Notes: generated by a model from the letters alone, not told the origin. 64,000 bases of DNA from Diphasiastrum complanatum (GCA_029204225.1 CM055114.1:17062982-17126981), one strand, 5' to 3'. Positions 21,213 to 34,321 are shown, numbered from the stretch's first letter. Numbers and translations are program-made.

Positions 21213-24200
21213 AATGGTCTCTCTCTGCCATAGGAATAGCATGAACATGCTAGAGTTTTCTATAATGGTTGCAGCAAAAGACGAACGAGCATGCCATTTA
21301 TGCATGCATAGCTCAATCTTTTCTCAACGCCTTGTTACCCCAGCCATCTATCAACAATTATGGTAGCATGTCTTCTTCTACAAGCCGAGAGTTGTTTGCA
21401 TGCGTGGTGGAGTCAACCCTTGCCACTCCATGGCATGCCACCCCAATCAATGAATTTCATGGCAAATTTACTACCTTAGCTTGCCAAGATTGCAATGCAA
21501 TAGCTCCATGCTCTTTTTCCCTAGTTGTTGACTTCAATGTTGATTCCTATGAGGGCTAGCAAAGCATCTTCAGGTCCACAACCATTAGAGTTTTACACAT
21601 ACCGTGAGAGAAAACTTTTGCACATAGTTATGGATGTTATTTCTCAAGGAGGCCTTATCAATGTACCCAATTCGAGTCAAACTTTGTAGATTTTGAGGTT
21701 GGAAAAGAAAATGTCATCCACTACACTTTTCTAGGAATCTTTGTGTCTTGCAAAACGATTTATATGAAACATTTACATAATTCCAAAATACCATAGTTAT
21801 GGCAAGGCACTTGTGGTATACCACAATATTATTGGTAAGTCTCGGTCCATGCTACTTATTCAACTTTTGAGCAAGTTGACGTGACAAAATGGAGCATCTC
21901 CTTATCTTTTTTACGAGGAAATTAGGAATTTATTTGTTTGTCTTTGCTCTTTGGTGCTACCTTAGAATAAAATTGAGGATAGGTTACCTCGCCATCTCAA
22001 AGGTCACAAGGCTTTTCTCTTTTCCCATAAGCATCCTAAGGTTTTTCATTCAATGTGTGTATGTATATATGTACTATGTATATGATTTCTTCACTCACAT
22101 GAGCATGTGCATAAGGAAAGCATCCTCCTTGTTTCCCAGACTCATCCTAATGTTGTATAGATCAAGTCCATGGGATCCCGTGCTTACATAAGCTATATAG
22201 ACTAGGTTATTGGTTTGTGTGGCAGTTCTATGCTTGCAACCATGAATTTCAATTAAGCCAATTTTGATTCACCACGTGGCAAGCGTTTCTTGGGTCGGGC
22301 TTTCAAAGCCCTTGCACGGGATGTTTATTGGGATGGGCCCAAAGCTCTCCCACTTGGAGAGCATGCCTTCAGCTCCATCGTCTCTTGAGAAATGATGTAA
22401 ACTTGATAGGTTGGTCTCTGTAGAAATGCTTGGACATATGCTTGTGGATGTGACTTGCACCTAATCTTGGGCATCGATGAAATGAATAGAATTTTGTAGC
22501 ATTTGATCCATGCTTTGAATGATGGAGTTTATGACATAAGACTGTGGGTTGGACTCCATAAGGTTGAAGATTGTACATCTTTATTATGGTGGGTACTATT
22601 CAAGACGTGACATATATATATAGGACTAGGAGTAGTTGTTATTGGACGAATGTTGGAAAGATGTGAATTTGGAGGGCAAGTGTTGAGTAAAGGAAAAATT
22701 TATATGGTCAGGTTTTTGAGTTGCATTTACAGATATAGGGTTGACAACAATCAATATGTCGGAGGTCATGGATCCTTGGTTGTGGATAGGGTAGGTTTTG
22801 AAGATGTGACTTAAGCTTGTTAATAAGGATCATAGCTCATTTTCTTCTCAAATTAAAGTTGTGAATCTGGATATATTCGAATCTCACAATTACATTTGTT
22901 TTTGTCGCTTTGGACATGAGGTCTTGTTCTTGATGGTATCAAAGTCATATAGTTTGCTATATGATAATTCTCACCTAAAAAAAAATTTGAATAAATTTTG
23001 TGAGATTGACTCTATCATGGAGACAATTAACTTGTCTGACCGTGTGACACCTCGGATCAATAGCCTTTAGGAGGGCTTGGTCTTAAACACTTGCTTGATT
23101 AATCCAAATATAATCATTGGCTCTCCTCCTATCTACACTAAAAAAGGTTTCTCTTCCAGTCCGGCCCTATCAAATGGTCTTTTTTCACGTCTTTGCTTGC
23201 TAGTACTTATTATAAAAAGAACCATATTAGAATTTCGAATCGCCTTAGGCATCTTAGAGACGTCTTGAACAGTTTTTGATGAGAACTCTTTACTCCCTTT
23301 TTCCTAGAGGATATAACCTTGACAATAAATCCAAGTTACGAAAGAGTAGAGCCTTGCCAACAAATTTTCCATGTCGTGAAGAGCCCACCCTAAACCTAAA
23401 ACCACTACACCATATGCTTGTAATTCTTTGAAAGTCTAGGAAATTTTGTTTCACTTCAGTTATCCCCTCCTTTGGATTGCTACATTTGACAAGTTGTGAT
23501 GATGTCTTTTCCTCCCTTTCCTTTTGAATCCTCCTAACTTTTTGCCCCCTAGTAATGTTGCCTATAGGACATTTGCTTATAGACATTACATAAGGATGCT
23601 TTGCTTCATCTGGATTGTATTATGTCTTTGAGTAAGTTTTATCTTGACTTGTTCAATAAATTCAATCCTAAGAAGCTAAGGACACTCCATGGAAAGCCTT
23701 ACTGCCTTCTGTTAATGAACTTTGGATGAACTTACTTAAGGTTTTAGTAATCATATAAATTGTAGTTGGATAATTGATTTTGTTGGAATTTAGAAGTGAT
23801 AAAGTTTTTTGATGTTTTTCACACTATAGAAGAAAAATCCAAACCTATGCTTCTTCAAACCTATTACTTCATGACACTACACACTAATTTCAATTTGGAA
23901 GATTTCAAGTTTCGTATTGATAAGTTAATTTAAGATGTTTTTAGCATTTAACTAAAGGACACTCCATGAAAAGCTTTGAAAGTTGAAAAGAGTGCTTTGC
24001 ATTTTGAGTTTTGTTGGCTTAAGGACAAAAATCAAGATGTTGATTCAAAGAAAAAAAGATTCATGCTAATTGTGTTGCTCATCTAGCAAACTTTTATCTT
24101 GTCTCTTATGAATTTGAATCTATGCAATGATTGATTTCTTGTGGTACTTGTCCCATCTGAGTGCATACATCAACCCATGTTAGAAGATATATTAATGACT

Positions 24201-25539
24201 TGATATGTTTGATTTTGGTAGCTTTTTATATGAAGATTTTAACATTCTAGTGGAGCAATTTGTCCTATAGACTCATGTAGACTCAATTGTAAAACTAGTG
24301 GTGATAAGTGCAATTTTTTGGACCTTTCTTGAAGCCAGGCCAGGCTGAGGTTTATTGGTTGATACTTTTGAGAAAAGGCTACAACTAGAATACATCAACC
24401 TAGACATGATTCACATGTCTCATATTTTTTGAAATATGTTTGATCTTGTTAAATATGGAGTGATCACTTCTAAATTCTATAGGATTTCTTGTTTTTGTAC
24501 TACTAGAGATGCTTTTGTAAAGCAATGTAATTTTTTTTTTACTCATATGGTTTATTGTTTAAGAAAATCATGAAAAAGTTGAACTATTTTAGACTTTTAC
24601 TTGGTATTTCAACTTTTGGTATGTTTATAATGATTACTAACAGAATCCAAAAAAATGGGGAGCTAAGGAGACCACTTTGTTTCCATAGTTTCATTGACAT
24701 GTATCTTATTCAATGACGATGCTTTTGAAACGGATTGTATGAAAACTTTGAAACAAATTTTAGTGGTGAAACAATTCCATAAAATCAATAAAACAGAACT
24801 TTTTCAATTATTTTTCATTTTTTTCGGGTTGTAAACAAATCTACAATTGTGTTTGGTGAAACTTATTTTTTGTGAGGGAGAGAACATAGAAGCTAGTGTA
24901 ATATTAGTTTTAAGATTAGTGTTAGAACGTAGATTAGTGTTTTTGCCATAGTAGAAGGCTAGAAATAAAATCTACCTCAAAACAAAACCCTAAAACCGTC
25001 TCGTCGATTCTTTCCTGTTTCAAACCATCAATGTATGGATTATATAGTATGGATCATGACAATAGTTACTAGGTGGGACTCATGAGTTCCGACTCTCGAG
25101 TTAGGATTCAAGATTGATTGTTGATTAATATAATCTACATTGCCTGAACACTAAAAAAACACTTGCTTTTGTCATTAATTATCATATATGCAATGCGTTC
25201 TGAAACGTAGAGCTCCGACCGTGTTCTAGAACGCTCGTTTCGGAATGTTGAAGATAAGAAACCTTGTTTTATTTTTCATGCATGTGTTAGGATGGAGAAA
25301 AACAACACCTATAGGCTGTAAAAAATTGAAAATACATTGTAAAAGTTAGCATCGGCCCTAGCCATGGACCTAGTGGTCCTGCGTTGCCTCCTATCATGTC
25401 ATGCCAACTCCCGATGATAGTATGAAGATATCTGATCATTGGATGCAACTTCTGTCTATGCATGGTCTGTTGCAGTGTCTATGGATCTGAGGCACTCCTC
25501 GGGGTTCACCTACCTAGCCATACCATCTCTCTGCATGTG
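21211..25539. other. Long spacer, no gene recognised
   Basis: Only short ORFs. Fragments at 23.6-24.3 kb read weakly like LINE ORF2, but no catalytic motif could be confirmed. Sequence after 24.8 kb (GTGAGGGAGAGAACATAG onward) has no defined borders. Confidence 0.4.
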
Positions 25540-25680
25540 CCTGACTAGCTTCATGTTGGTGAGGCAGTAAACCAACCCATTCAGTTGGGAAATGCAGAGC
25601 CTGTTGCGTCTCTTCGTGTGCATAAAAGACCAGTGCTTTAGTTCTGCTCACAAGCTGAAGCATAGCAAATCCTTCAAGCT
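25540..25680 (-). pseudogene. hAT transposase fragment, C-terminal dimerisation region
   Basis: The minus strand reads HWSFMHTKRRNRLCISQL followed by NGLVYCLTNMKLV, the block typical of the hAT C-terminal region (R-N-W-S ... H-T-K-x-R-N-R-L ... D-L-V-Y). A stop sits just upstream and the segment is under 50 residues, so it is a scrap of an old hAT element. No TIR or 8-bp TSD was found. Confidence 0.65.
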
Positions 25681-27471
25681 AGAAAAATCAAGATATGTAG
25701 AGACTTTCTTGTCACCAATTAAGTCCCGTGAAAGGCTTAATGCTGTTGTTAGCTCATTGTTGTGACCTGAGTAGAGCCTAGTTGATATTGTTAGCATATA
25801 ACACATAGAGGTGTCTCTACAGGGAGCTTGTTTTATGTGTCTCTACAGGGAGCTTGTTTAGGCCCATTTGAGGCTATGTAATCTTAGGTGGAGTTTTAGA
25901 TTGTAACCAAGAACGTTTTTTGAGTTTACCTACATATTACTCAAGGTTAACTTATTTGAAAACATAGGGAGTTGGATATTATTGTCGGAATTCAGGAATA
26001 CATTGACCTGCATCGGTACAAATAACTCTCTCATTGCGCAATCATCAATGTAATGCATCCCAGCAACTCATATAGTTGAAAACTAGATAGGAAATACTTG
26101 CTAAATCTTGCTCAATCACTTAATCTGAAATGTTGTAAAGACCATCATTGATGAACTACTCTTTCAAGTTCCATAGATGTAACATGGAGATACACTTGCA
26201 AATATTCAACCCCTGGTTTAGGGTTTTTGGGAAACTATTTGGTGCAACATAAGTATATTGATTGCTTGATATTTATTGTTGGAATCCTTGAAGTGTTGAT
26301 TTTCGTCAGGCATGCTTTGTAGCCTGCAATACATTCTGCAGGGGTTTAAGCTCTTCATTTATTCTTTCATATATCCCTTAAAGCTGTGATGGCATGGGAA
26401 AAAAAAAGAATACCTGCTGGTTACTCTGTGCGTGCAAATTTGAGATTCTGAGATTCAGTTTAAAATGTGCCTGCAATTGTTTTTCCAGTCTAAACTAGCC
26501 TTGTGAAAGTAACGACTTCAAAATTGTTAAGGTTGTGCCTCCTTTGAAATACAGGAGACATCTTTTTCAATAACTCTTGACTTTATCCTGTTCAAATTTG
26601 TATTGAAAGGGGCACTTTGCATCGTCTACTGCTAAGTTATGTCTTTATTTTCAATGCAAGAAGTAGGCAGTAGATGTTTTAAAGGACAATTTTCCCCAAC
26701 TCCTGAAGGTGAGTCAATGAAAGTGAAAAACTGAAGATACTCAACACACTGGTGGTAGGGGACAGGGCACTTTGCATGGTCTACTTTGAAGCTGATGTCT
26801 TTCATTTTCAATGTGAGAACTAGGCATTAGACTTTTTGATGGATGTCTTTACTTGTTCCTGAAAGTGAGTTGAAAAAGTTGATAAGTAAATTTGTTTAAC
26901 AAAATAATTGCAGGTATCAGCAAAGGATTGACTAGCTGTTGAAATGCTTGCTTTGAAGGTAGATCAATATGTTCATATTCATAGTTTTGGGGTTTAAGGC
27001 TGAGCTTCCAAATGAGAACGTGTATGGGGGGTTTTGCACCGACCAGTATTATGTGAATGTTGTTTCCTTTATGTGATACTTATTAAGCTTGATTGTTTAG
27101 GGTTGAGTACATACTACAGATTTAGCTGGAAAATAGAAATTTGGCTAGCTGCTGAATCCTGCTTGCTTCTATGATAGACCAATATAATAAGCACTCAATA
27201 GTATTGCAATGTTTGATTGAAATATCTGGTGTGGCTAAATTTGTTGATGTCACACGTTGACGAATCTGCCTTGGCTTGACATCTTTGGCACCATTGAAGG
27301 ACTAAAGTTTGAACAGAAAATTGCATTAACGACTCTATTTGCCACTAACACTGATCGGTCCTGTGTGAATGTTATTTCCTTAATGTTCCTGTTGGTTGCA
27401 GCTTTGGGGTTGACATCAAATAAAGCTGAAAAACAGACAATTCTACAGAACAAGAAGAGTTGAACATCAAC
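25681..27471. other. Spacer and upstream region of SDHAF4 with degenerate duplications
   Basis: GGCACTTTGCATSGTCTACT occurs at about 26608 and 26766, with similar flanks. A second, looser duplication pairs about 26900-27180 with 27200-27440 (GTGTGAATGTTATTTCCTTA type). A TTGGTTGCAG site at 27390-27400 could end a 5'-UTR intron of the downstream gene. Confidence 0.45.
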
Positions 27472-27804
27472 ATGTTTGTGCTACGAGTTTGTTTCAGCTC
27501 CATTTGTTTGAGGGGGGCTCCCTTGCTGAGATCTTGGTCTCCTGCCAGCACAGGTCTACTTTTCTCAAGGTCACTCTTGTCACTCAATAATGTTAAAGAG
27601 GACAATAATAATGTCAAAGAGGGTCAAATGAAGGAGACAGATGAGCAGAATGAAACATATCTTGGAAAGGACGAACCAAGTGCCAGTGCAGACCAGGATG
27701 GAGCTCGTAAGAACCCTGAAACAAGGGAAGTAGGCGGCCCAGGTGGGCCGGAGCCAACACGCTATGGTGACTGGGAGAAAGCTGGTCGATGTTGTGATTT
27801 TTAA
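27472..27804 (+). CDS. SDHAF4: Succinate dehydrogenase assembly factor 4 (SDHAF4/Sdh8, DUF1674), mitochondrial
   Basis: This intact 110-residue ORF starts at ATG 27472. A frame-open TTG lies 12 bases upstream but is not needed. The N terminus (MFVLRVCFSSICLRG...) is rich in Arg, Ser and hydrophobic residues without acids, as in mitochondrial presequences. A charged low-complexity middle (VKEDNNNVKEGQ) leads to the family-defining C terminus NPETREVGGPGGPEPTRYGD then WEKAGRCCDF, ending at the stop as in all members. SDHAF4 binds flavinylated SDH1 in the matrix, protects it from oxidation and promotes assembly of complex II. Length matches plant homologues. This is the only complete, undamaged cellular gene I see in the window. 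Confidence 0.93.
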   Translation: MFVLRVCFSSICLRGAPLLRSWSPASTGLLFSRSLLSLNNVKEDNNNVKEGQMKETDEQNETYLGKDEPSASADQDGARKNPETREVGGPGGPEPTRYGDWEKAGRCCDF

Positions 27805-29046
27805 TTGGTGATGAATGCTATATCCTCCCTAGTTCATGCTTTGTTATTAATTTTTTTCAACATTTGAGCTTGAAAAAAGTCTATATTTTAGGAGAGAGTA
27901 ATGGTGTAGTAGTGAATGATTAGTTATAGCGAGGATCCTTGCAATAATATTCCGGAATTAGAATTCTTCTACACCTGTATTGGAATATCAATCATTAAAA
28001 GAAAATATAGTTGTTAGCTGATTTGGATCAGAACTGTAACTTATCATTCAATACTACACCATTACTCTGTCCAAGATAGATTTCAATTGAACATGCATAT
28101 GTGAAATGTGGATTCCTTTGTCTTAGTATCCGAATATCCTTAGAAAATGCAGCTCCTTGAAACTCAATCATGACTAATTCAATTGTTACATTTATGCAGA
28201 CAAAGAAAGGCACATGCCAGCTTATGTGGAACTCCCGTATGATTAGTCCAAATGCCTACATATATGTATATAATGTACAAAAGGGACAGGTGCAATCCAA
28301 ACTAAGTAGATTATGAGATCTTTTGCAGTTCCATATGCCCTCATTTTGTTTGATGGAAACGATCGTTTATTAAGTTTGTATCATGAGAAGTATATGCTCA
28401 TAACAAGCCTCTTTGACCCTCCCTTCAGAATGGCAAGACCTTGTTTTCTGTGTGAATGGTAAGTTTTGTGAGGCTGGTCAGAGAGGCTCTCTAGATGAGG
28501 TTGATTTATCTTGAACCTTTTTTCATATTTAGCATGAGGGCCATGACATACTATAGACAGTATGTGGTGTTGCCTCTCAAATGAGAGACTATATGAGCAA
28601 GCAGGTTGAGAAGGTGGTCAGAGTAAATTCTAACATTAGACAGTCTCATGTGCACTTGCAGCATCGAAGATTGTACAGCATATTGGCAAGGGGGAGTCAT
28701 TCACAATGCCCCTTGTCGATGGTATTGCTGGAAATATTGACTAACTTGATGAAGGAGACTAAAAGCCATTCCGACTCTTGTTGTCATCTGCATCATTCAC
28801 ATCTGTACCTTTTGGTGTATGGAGAATTTTGAATATATGAACTTTTGAAGGTATTAACACTGTTAACTATGAGAGCTTTTCTTGTGGGGCAGGGGAGGTT
28901 AAGGTGACCCTTGGGCGCTGCCCAGATTAGGGAGGAAAGCCCAAGGCTAGGGTGGTATGGCCTTTTCAATGTAATGCCGAAGTGCAAGGTTTATTTCGAC
29001 GGTTACCATTTTGTTTAAAACCAGCAGAATGTTCATGTGGGCAGCC
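27805..29046. other. Spacer downstream of SDHAF4
   Basis: The 3' UTR of SDHAF4 must lie at the start. Beyond that only short ORFs without motifs were seen. Confidence 0.45.
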
Positions 29047-29192
29047 AATCAATTGGCTGCCACATAACACATGCACATTCCACCACATTCTCAATGTGTT
29101 ATGTGGTAACCAGATTGTTTGTGTAATGCGGTAACTAGTCAATGGTTGGCTGTCTACATGCTGGAATGTGCATGTGCTACGTGGCAGCCATT
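29047..29192. repeat. Fold-back repeat (inverted arms of about 35 bp)
   Basis: Left arm GGCTGCCACATAACACATGC with CACATTCCA following pairs with a right arm at about 29157-29192 (GGAATGTGCATGTGCTACGTGGCAGCC type). A secondary palindrome (CAATCAATTGG) adjoins. It is probably an old MITE. Confidence 0.6.
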
Positions 29193-30889
29193 CATTGTTT
29201 GAACTCTGTTCACATGAGAGTTTTGGTGGAATGTATGAATGGTTTGGAAGCACATTAGTGTTGCATTGTTTTTATGAAATAGACCAAAAAGGAATAACAT
29301 TATTTTGTCTTCGAGTTTTATGTTTTTATCAGGATGATATTATTCTATTTTGAATGCTAGGAATCATTTACTTCATGCATGAATATCATTGTACTATATG
29401 AAAGACAATATTGATTCCTTGGGTCTCACGTTGAATCTAGTTTGCGTTCGCAAGGCATTGGTCATCTCTTGGTCAAGTCTTGCCAAGATGGTTTATGGAA
29501 TACAAGTTAGTTGAATTTTTTCTTTCCTAATAAAATTTGCCTTTTACCTTTTTGTGTCACAAGAACTATAGATGTCCTAAGAACATGCGGGAAAAACAAG
29601 TGACCAATTGTTCTTGGTATTTTTATTTTAAGCCATAAGGTTGTTTAGAAACTAGTATAGAACCTCATCAAGATGTATCCAAAAAATGGGAAAGGTTTCC
29701 TCCTAAGTAAGTCAAGTAGCATGTTATAGTATATGTGCCTTAAAAAAATTCTAGCAAAAATCAAGCACATACTTATGGTCTATTGAGAATGATTATTTCT
29801 TACCTTGGCTTGATAACTCTTTTCAAAGCAAGTTTGCATTTCAAGTCAATTCTCTATCATGTTCAAATATAAAAACATTTGCCTATGAAAAACGAAAGGT
29901 AAGCTTTGATTTTTCTTCTTGACATAAATGTAAATTTCTAAATCAAAATTTAGGCGAGAAAATACTTCGTGCATGTTTTCAGGTTTTGACATTTTGCGAG
30001 TTTTGCGAGTGTTTTCCACCCATGCTCCAACAAAATGGTAGCTCATGGTGTGCTACTCTTTTTATGCCACTACATGATTTTTTAAGAACAAGAATTATGG
30101 TTTGATACATATTTAAAGATTTGACTATCCATCAAATGCTAAATATGCATCAAATCATAAAGAAAATATTGTTCTTGAAGTTGTAAAAGTTAGCATGTTG
30201 GCGTGCTAGCGTGCAAATTTTTTATTTCAAAAAAATGAAGTTTTTTTGAAAACATAAATTTTTTTTTGGAGCTGATTTGGCTAGCATGCTAGTGTGCTAG
30301 CCCAATAAATTATAAATTAAAACAACTATTTTGACACATTTAAAATCTAATTTAAGTAAAAAAATTATTTTAGAATATTTTCTTTAACCTCCAAACATAG
30401 TAAGCCGACGTGCTAAGTAAAACAACTTGAACACAATTCTGAAAGTAGTGCATGATTCTTGTGTTTTACCTTTGAGAGTCACACCTGGCACATGAGAGAC
30501 ATATGGTAGACATCCATTTTGATCTTTTTCATTGGCCATGTGAACATGCTCTTAATTAAGGAGCATTTATGAATGGCCGCAATATTAATTAGTCCAATCG
30601 GACGCCAATGTTATTCTTTGGTTCCTTGATACTTATTACTTGATAGTTCATTGATATTGACCAATCTTGTATTTAGTGTTTTTAAATCACTCGAGATTGG
30701 CCCCTTGTTGATGGAATTGACTCAAACAACTTAAGGTGAATCAAATCCAATTTAAATAATTGGAGATAGGTCAATACTGGATTTTATGACTCAAGCTTGC
30801 ACATTGAGTGATCACATTCGAGAATGTTGAAATTTAGGAACACAGTGTTGCGATTCTTTTGCCTTTTCTTTGCCTGTGAGAATTTACAT
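29193..30889. other. Spacer, no gene recognised
   Basis: AT-rich, with GCTAGCATGCTAGTGTGCTA-type short palindromes at 30195-30300. No gene seen. Confidence 0.45.
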
Positions 30890-30985
30890 GTAAATATGCA
30901 GACTGCGCGACAACATGAGTAAAAATGCAGCATGAATGGAGGCAGATTAAAATGGGATCTAGGAGAGTTGGGATAATTCCAACGC
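30890..30985. repeat. Fragment related to the Copia J LTR
   Basis: The run GACAACATGAGTAAAAATGC through GATTAAAATGGGATCTAGG to TAATTCCAAC resembles the U3 start of the minus-strand LTR at 55300-55377 (ACAATACAAGTAAAACTGCA ... AATCCAACA). Similarity is partial. Confidence 0.4.
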
Positions 30986-31052
30986 GCACGACTACCAAGC
31001 TTGTCTGCTACGATGTAGAGCCCATCGAGCAAGTGCCACTACGCGGCCTGTG

Positions 31053-31857
31053 TGAAAAATACAAAAATTATGCTTGGTCAAGGCCAAAATCATGTATATA
31101 GGATGATTACACGTGTGGAGTCTGTTCCCACGTGTGAAAATAGTGTACTTGTCATGTACCATAATCATATAAGATGTACATATGATTTAATTCAAGTTCT
31201 AGAGGCTAAAAAGGCCAAAACCTAGTTTTCTAGACATATGACACATGGCATCAATCTATTGATTGCATGAGCCACATCCTTTGATTAGGTGTCATATCCC
31301 ATGTGTAGAGGACAGCTCACACGTGTGGAATAAGTTGAAGTAGGCGAAGTTTGACTTCTAGAAGATTTCCAAGTTGATCTCCATATAGTAGGCAATTGGA
31401 CCAAAAATGCTCAAAATAGAAGGGTTTGTCCAAGTGTTAGTTTTGCATGATGAATCATCATATGACAAAGCACCCTCACACTTGTGGGATCAGAGGGATG
31501 ATCAGTACCACGAGCTCCCACTTATTGTATATATAGAGCCACATTTGGCCATAATCTATATGAAACATCAATCTTGATTTTGGAAGCAATTTTGTGTGAT
31601 TCTCTCTATTTGTCTACATTTGTTTTGATTGCTTTGAGGTTCTATCATAGTGTACTTGATTGTGGAGTCCGTACTCTGACAGGGTTTCACACGTAGCAAG
31701 TACTTCTACCTTCATTAATGATTGTTCTTGTTAGGTTTTTACGTCTAGAATTGATCTTAATCTAATGTAGATTGATAGATCAAGTAAATCTAACATCCAA
31801 TCTCTCTTGAGGATCAGATTAGGATTCACTCTTGGTCCAATTTTGCAGATTTCCACA
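31053..31857 (+). mobile_element. Solo LTR (Copia B family), TSD CTGTG
   Basis: The 805-bp unit begins TGAAAAATACAAAAATTATG and ends CAGATTTCCACA, flanked by CTGTG on both sides (31048-31052 and 31858-31862). Its start resembles the 3' LTR of Copia B at about 53448 (TGAAAATTATAAAAATTTATC-like). Internally it shares ACACGTGTGGAG and CACGTGTGAAA words with the LTRs of element F. No internal coding region remains. Confidence 0.75.
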
Positions 31858-32159
31858 CTGTGCTATTTCAAGAACTTTAGAATGACATTCCTTTTGGTTT
31901 AGAGTTGGGCTCCCTCCCAAATTTATCAGAATCACCCACGATGCGAAGGATCTCATACATTGTTAAGCATGTATTTTCACCTGACAACCTAGCAAAGTAT
32001 GAAATCCCCTCAAAGATGAAGACGACATGTACACCAAAATTTAGGTAGACATGCCCTCAGAATGAGTCTCGAGCACAACATGTGTCCAAAAACTCATTTT
32101 CTTTGAAATTTGCAATTCACATGGTCGTATAACACAAGACGGATCAACGTAACACCTAG

Positions 32160-32562
32160 CACATGATTTATCATTATCAAGATAGCTCAATTTTGGGGCA
32201 CATTCGAGATTTCTCATCAAGTGATCGAATTTGAAGAATCTTGAGCTTAGGAAATTTAGATAGCTCAAATTTAATTTCTAATATGAGATATTGGTCCTTA
32301 GCACTTGACGTGGTTGATCAAGTGATTGACTTGATCAATCTAAAGTTTGGGACAATCAATTTTGGCTCCTTATAGATGGAATTGTGTCCTATCACTTCAT
32401 ATAGCTAAAACTTGATGAAGATCACCTACGACAGTTGGAGTATGATGCGTACATATCAGAAAAGTCAATTCTGGTCCGTGTTGCTTTACATGGCTCATTG
32501 ATTCATCTTTATTGTCCAACATTGAGTTTAGTACATCCAAATTGCTCGAGTTCCACCACTTA
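32160..32562. repeat. Degenerate dispersed/tandem repeat block
   Basis: Phrases such as GATAGCTCAATTTTGG, CATTCGAGATTTCTCATCAA and GATGGAATTGTGTCCTATCA recur here, at 30640-30790 and at 36060-36730. Element F inserted at the right edge of this block. Confidence 0.6.
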
Positions 32563-32567
32563 TTGAT

Positions 32568-33142
32568 TGTTGAAATTGTCACTTCCAACTTGGTTAATGT
32601 GGCATGTTAATCTTAAGATATATGCTCATAGTGAGATCTCACACAATGGAGCTTGTTACCATGTGTGAAATAGTGTACATAAGTCACTTTTATTAAGTTA
32701 GATTGATTTTAGCTAGATCTACACAAATGTGAAATTGACCTTTGAGTAGAATCTTGAAATTGGTCATTTTGGTCAAACTTTATGTAAATAGATTGCACTT
32801 CCATGTGAATGAGTTATTACTCACACATGTCAAGTTGTCATTCACACATGTGGATAAGCTTGTAGGTGATAAGATAAAAATATTTCATTAGATCCTATTT
32901 TATAGGGAATATCCTTATTTTTGTGGAGACTAGCTGTTGGTTTCTAGCTAGAGTGAGAAAGTCAACTTGCTCATCCAATTTTTTTAATTATTTGATCCAT
33001 TGCTCTTGCTTAAATCATAGTGTAAAGCATCTAGATCAAGATCTAACACCTAGAACTTGATAGATCTTTGAATTAAGTAATCAATAACTCTTAATGATTG
33101 ATAAGTACAATCATAATTGTCCTTTTTCTCTAAAAATTGACA
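32568..33142 (+). repeat. 5' LTR of element F (575 bp)
   Basis: Same start and end as the 3' LTR. It lacks about 280 internal bases present in the 3' copy, between GTCAACTT and GCTCAYCC. Confidence 0.88.
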
Positions 33143-33155
33143 TGGTATTAGAGCC
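33143..33155 (+). promoter_or_regulatory. Primer-binding site, tRNA-iMet type
   Basis: TGGTATTAGAGCC directly follows the 5' LTR. It differs by one base from the usual TGGTATCAGAGC. Confidence 0.85.
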
Positions 33156-33745
33156 AAGTCTAAGAGTGATCCAAATGATTAATAGTTCTTGTGAAATCAT
33201 TGACAATGTGTTGTTTTTGAGTTTTACTTGAGAGGCCGAGTTCAAGGAAAGAGGTATCATCATTATTTTTGGTCAAGATCGATTTGTGGGCTACTGAAGT
33301 ACTGTCCACACGTGTGAAACCGTACAACAACCTTCAAATTAACTTCCTTTAGTGTTTTTGACCCAAAAATGTGCATACTAGTCCAAAATTCAAGGTTTTT
33401 GGTGCATTATCTAGATCTAGGTTCAATCCATTGAATGCTAATGATCAAATAGTGATTTGAGTCATGGAAGCAATTCATTTTGAAGCATTAGATCAGATAT
33501 ATAAGGCTGATTTGTTCAGTTCTTATGTGTGTGTGAAATTTCAAGCAAAATAGTGCTAGACTCAATCTTTTCAAGGAGTGATTTGCTAGGATTTTTGAGT
33601 AGATCTATTTTACCATCATCCAAGTTGAGCTAGGCTAATTGGGCTGAGATTAGAAGCTTCTTAGAAAGCTAGAAGTCTGACTTAGATCATTCGTTATCAA
33701 GAGATCTTTGTGCATCTCATAGGCAATCATTCATAATGTCATGCA

Positions 33746-34321
33746 TTGGTGGATTATTTGTTAGAATCTAGGGAGAGGCTAACTTCCACAAACTATTCCA
33801 TTTGGAAAGTGAGGATGGAATCACTATTTGTGATCCATGACCTCTATGATATTGTTCTTGGAGTTGAGGAAGAACCTCAAGGACGTCAAGAACACGTAAA
33901 ATACAAGAAGAGGGCAAGATTAGCACTTCATTTTTTGAAAATGAATGTTAGTAATGATCTTCTTGTTGTGGTTGCATTTTGTACTTCATCCAATGAGGCT
34001 TGGGACTCCTTGAAGGCAATATATGAACCTAAGAACACTTCAAGAGTGCTTATGCTAAAGAATCAGAGCTTGCAAAGTATGAGAGGAAGTGGTGAAAGAG
34101 CACAAGAATATGTGCTTAGAATTAAGTCACTCAACAAGGAGATAGCTTGCATAGGTGACAAAATTCATGACAATGAGCTTGTTCAGATCATCCTTAATGG
34201 TCTTGGAGATGAATTCTCCAATTTAGTTCAGAATTTTGTCATTCAAGACATTTTACCATCCATTAACAAGTTGCATAGTGTGCAGAGTAGAATGCAATAT
34301 GTGAGGAAGAGGATTGGTTGA
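33746..34321 (+). CDS. Copia gag (UBN2/DUF4219 type), element F
   Basis: The 191-residue ORF begins MVDYLLESRERLTSTNYSIW. The N-terminal W-x-V/R-M-E-S block and the central LVQIILNGLGDEFSNLV are typical of plant Copia gag (Retrotran_gag_2/UBN2). It forms the virus-like particle shell in functional elements. It ends early after SVQSRMQYVRKRIG without a CCHC knuckle, because the frame is broken. It is similar to the gag of element A (48688 onward: RLTSINYFTWKVRMES), so the two families are related. Confidence 0.8.
   Translation: MVDYLLESRERLTSTNYSIWKVRMESLFVIHDLYDIVLGVEEEPQGRQEHVKYKKRARLALHFLKMNVSNDLLVVVAFCTSSNEAWDSLKAIYEPKNTSRVLMLKNQSLQSMRGSGERAQEYVLRIKSLNKEIACIGDKIHDNELVQIILNGLGDEFSNLVQNFVIQDILPSINKLHSVQSRMQYVRKRIG

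Noticed and set aside
23290-23586. Minus-strand 98-residue basic ORF
   Set aside because: A LINE or ribosomal-protein reading was considered, but no motif supports either.
23600-24300. LINE ORF2-like phrases
   Set aside because: Only loose similarity. No endonuclease or FADD-type RT motif could be found.
27257-27463. Plus ORF just before SDHAF4
   Set aside because: It ends before the SDHAF4 ATG, has no mitochondrial or family motif and overlaps the duplicated upstream DNA.
28960-29260. ORFs with repeated Cys/His on both strands
   Set aside because: They arise from the inverted-repeat arms at 29047-29192.
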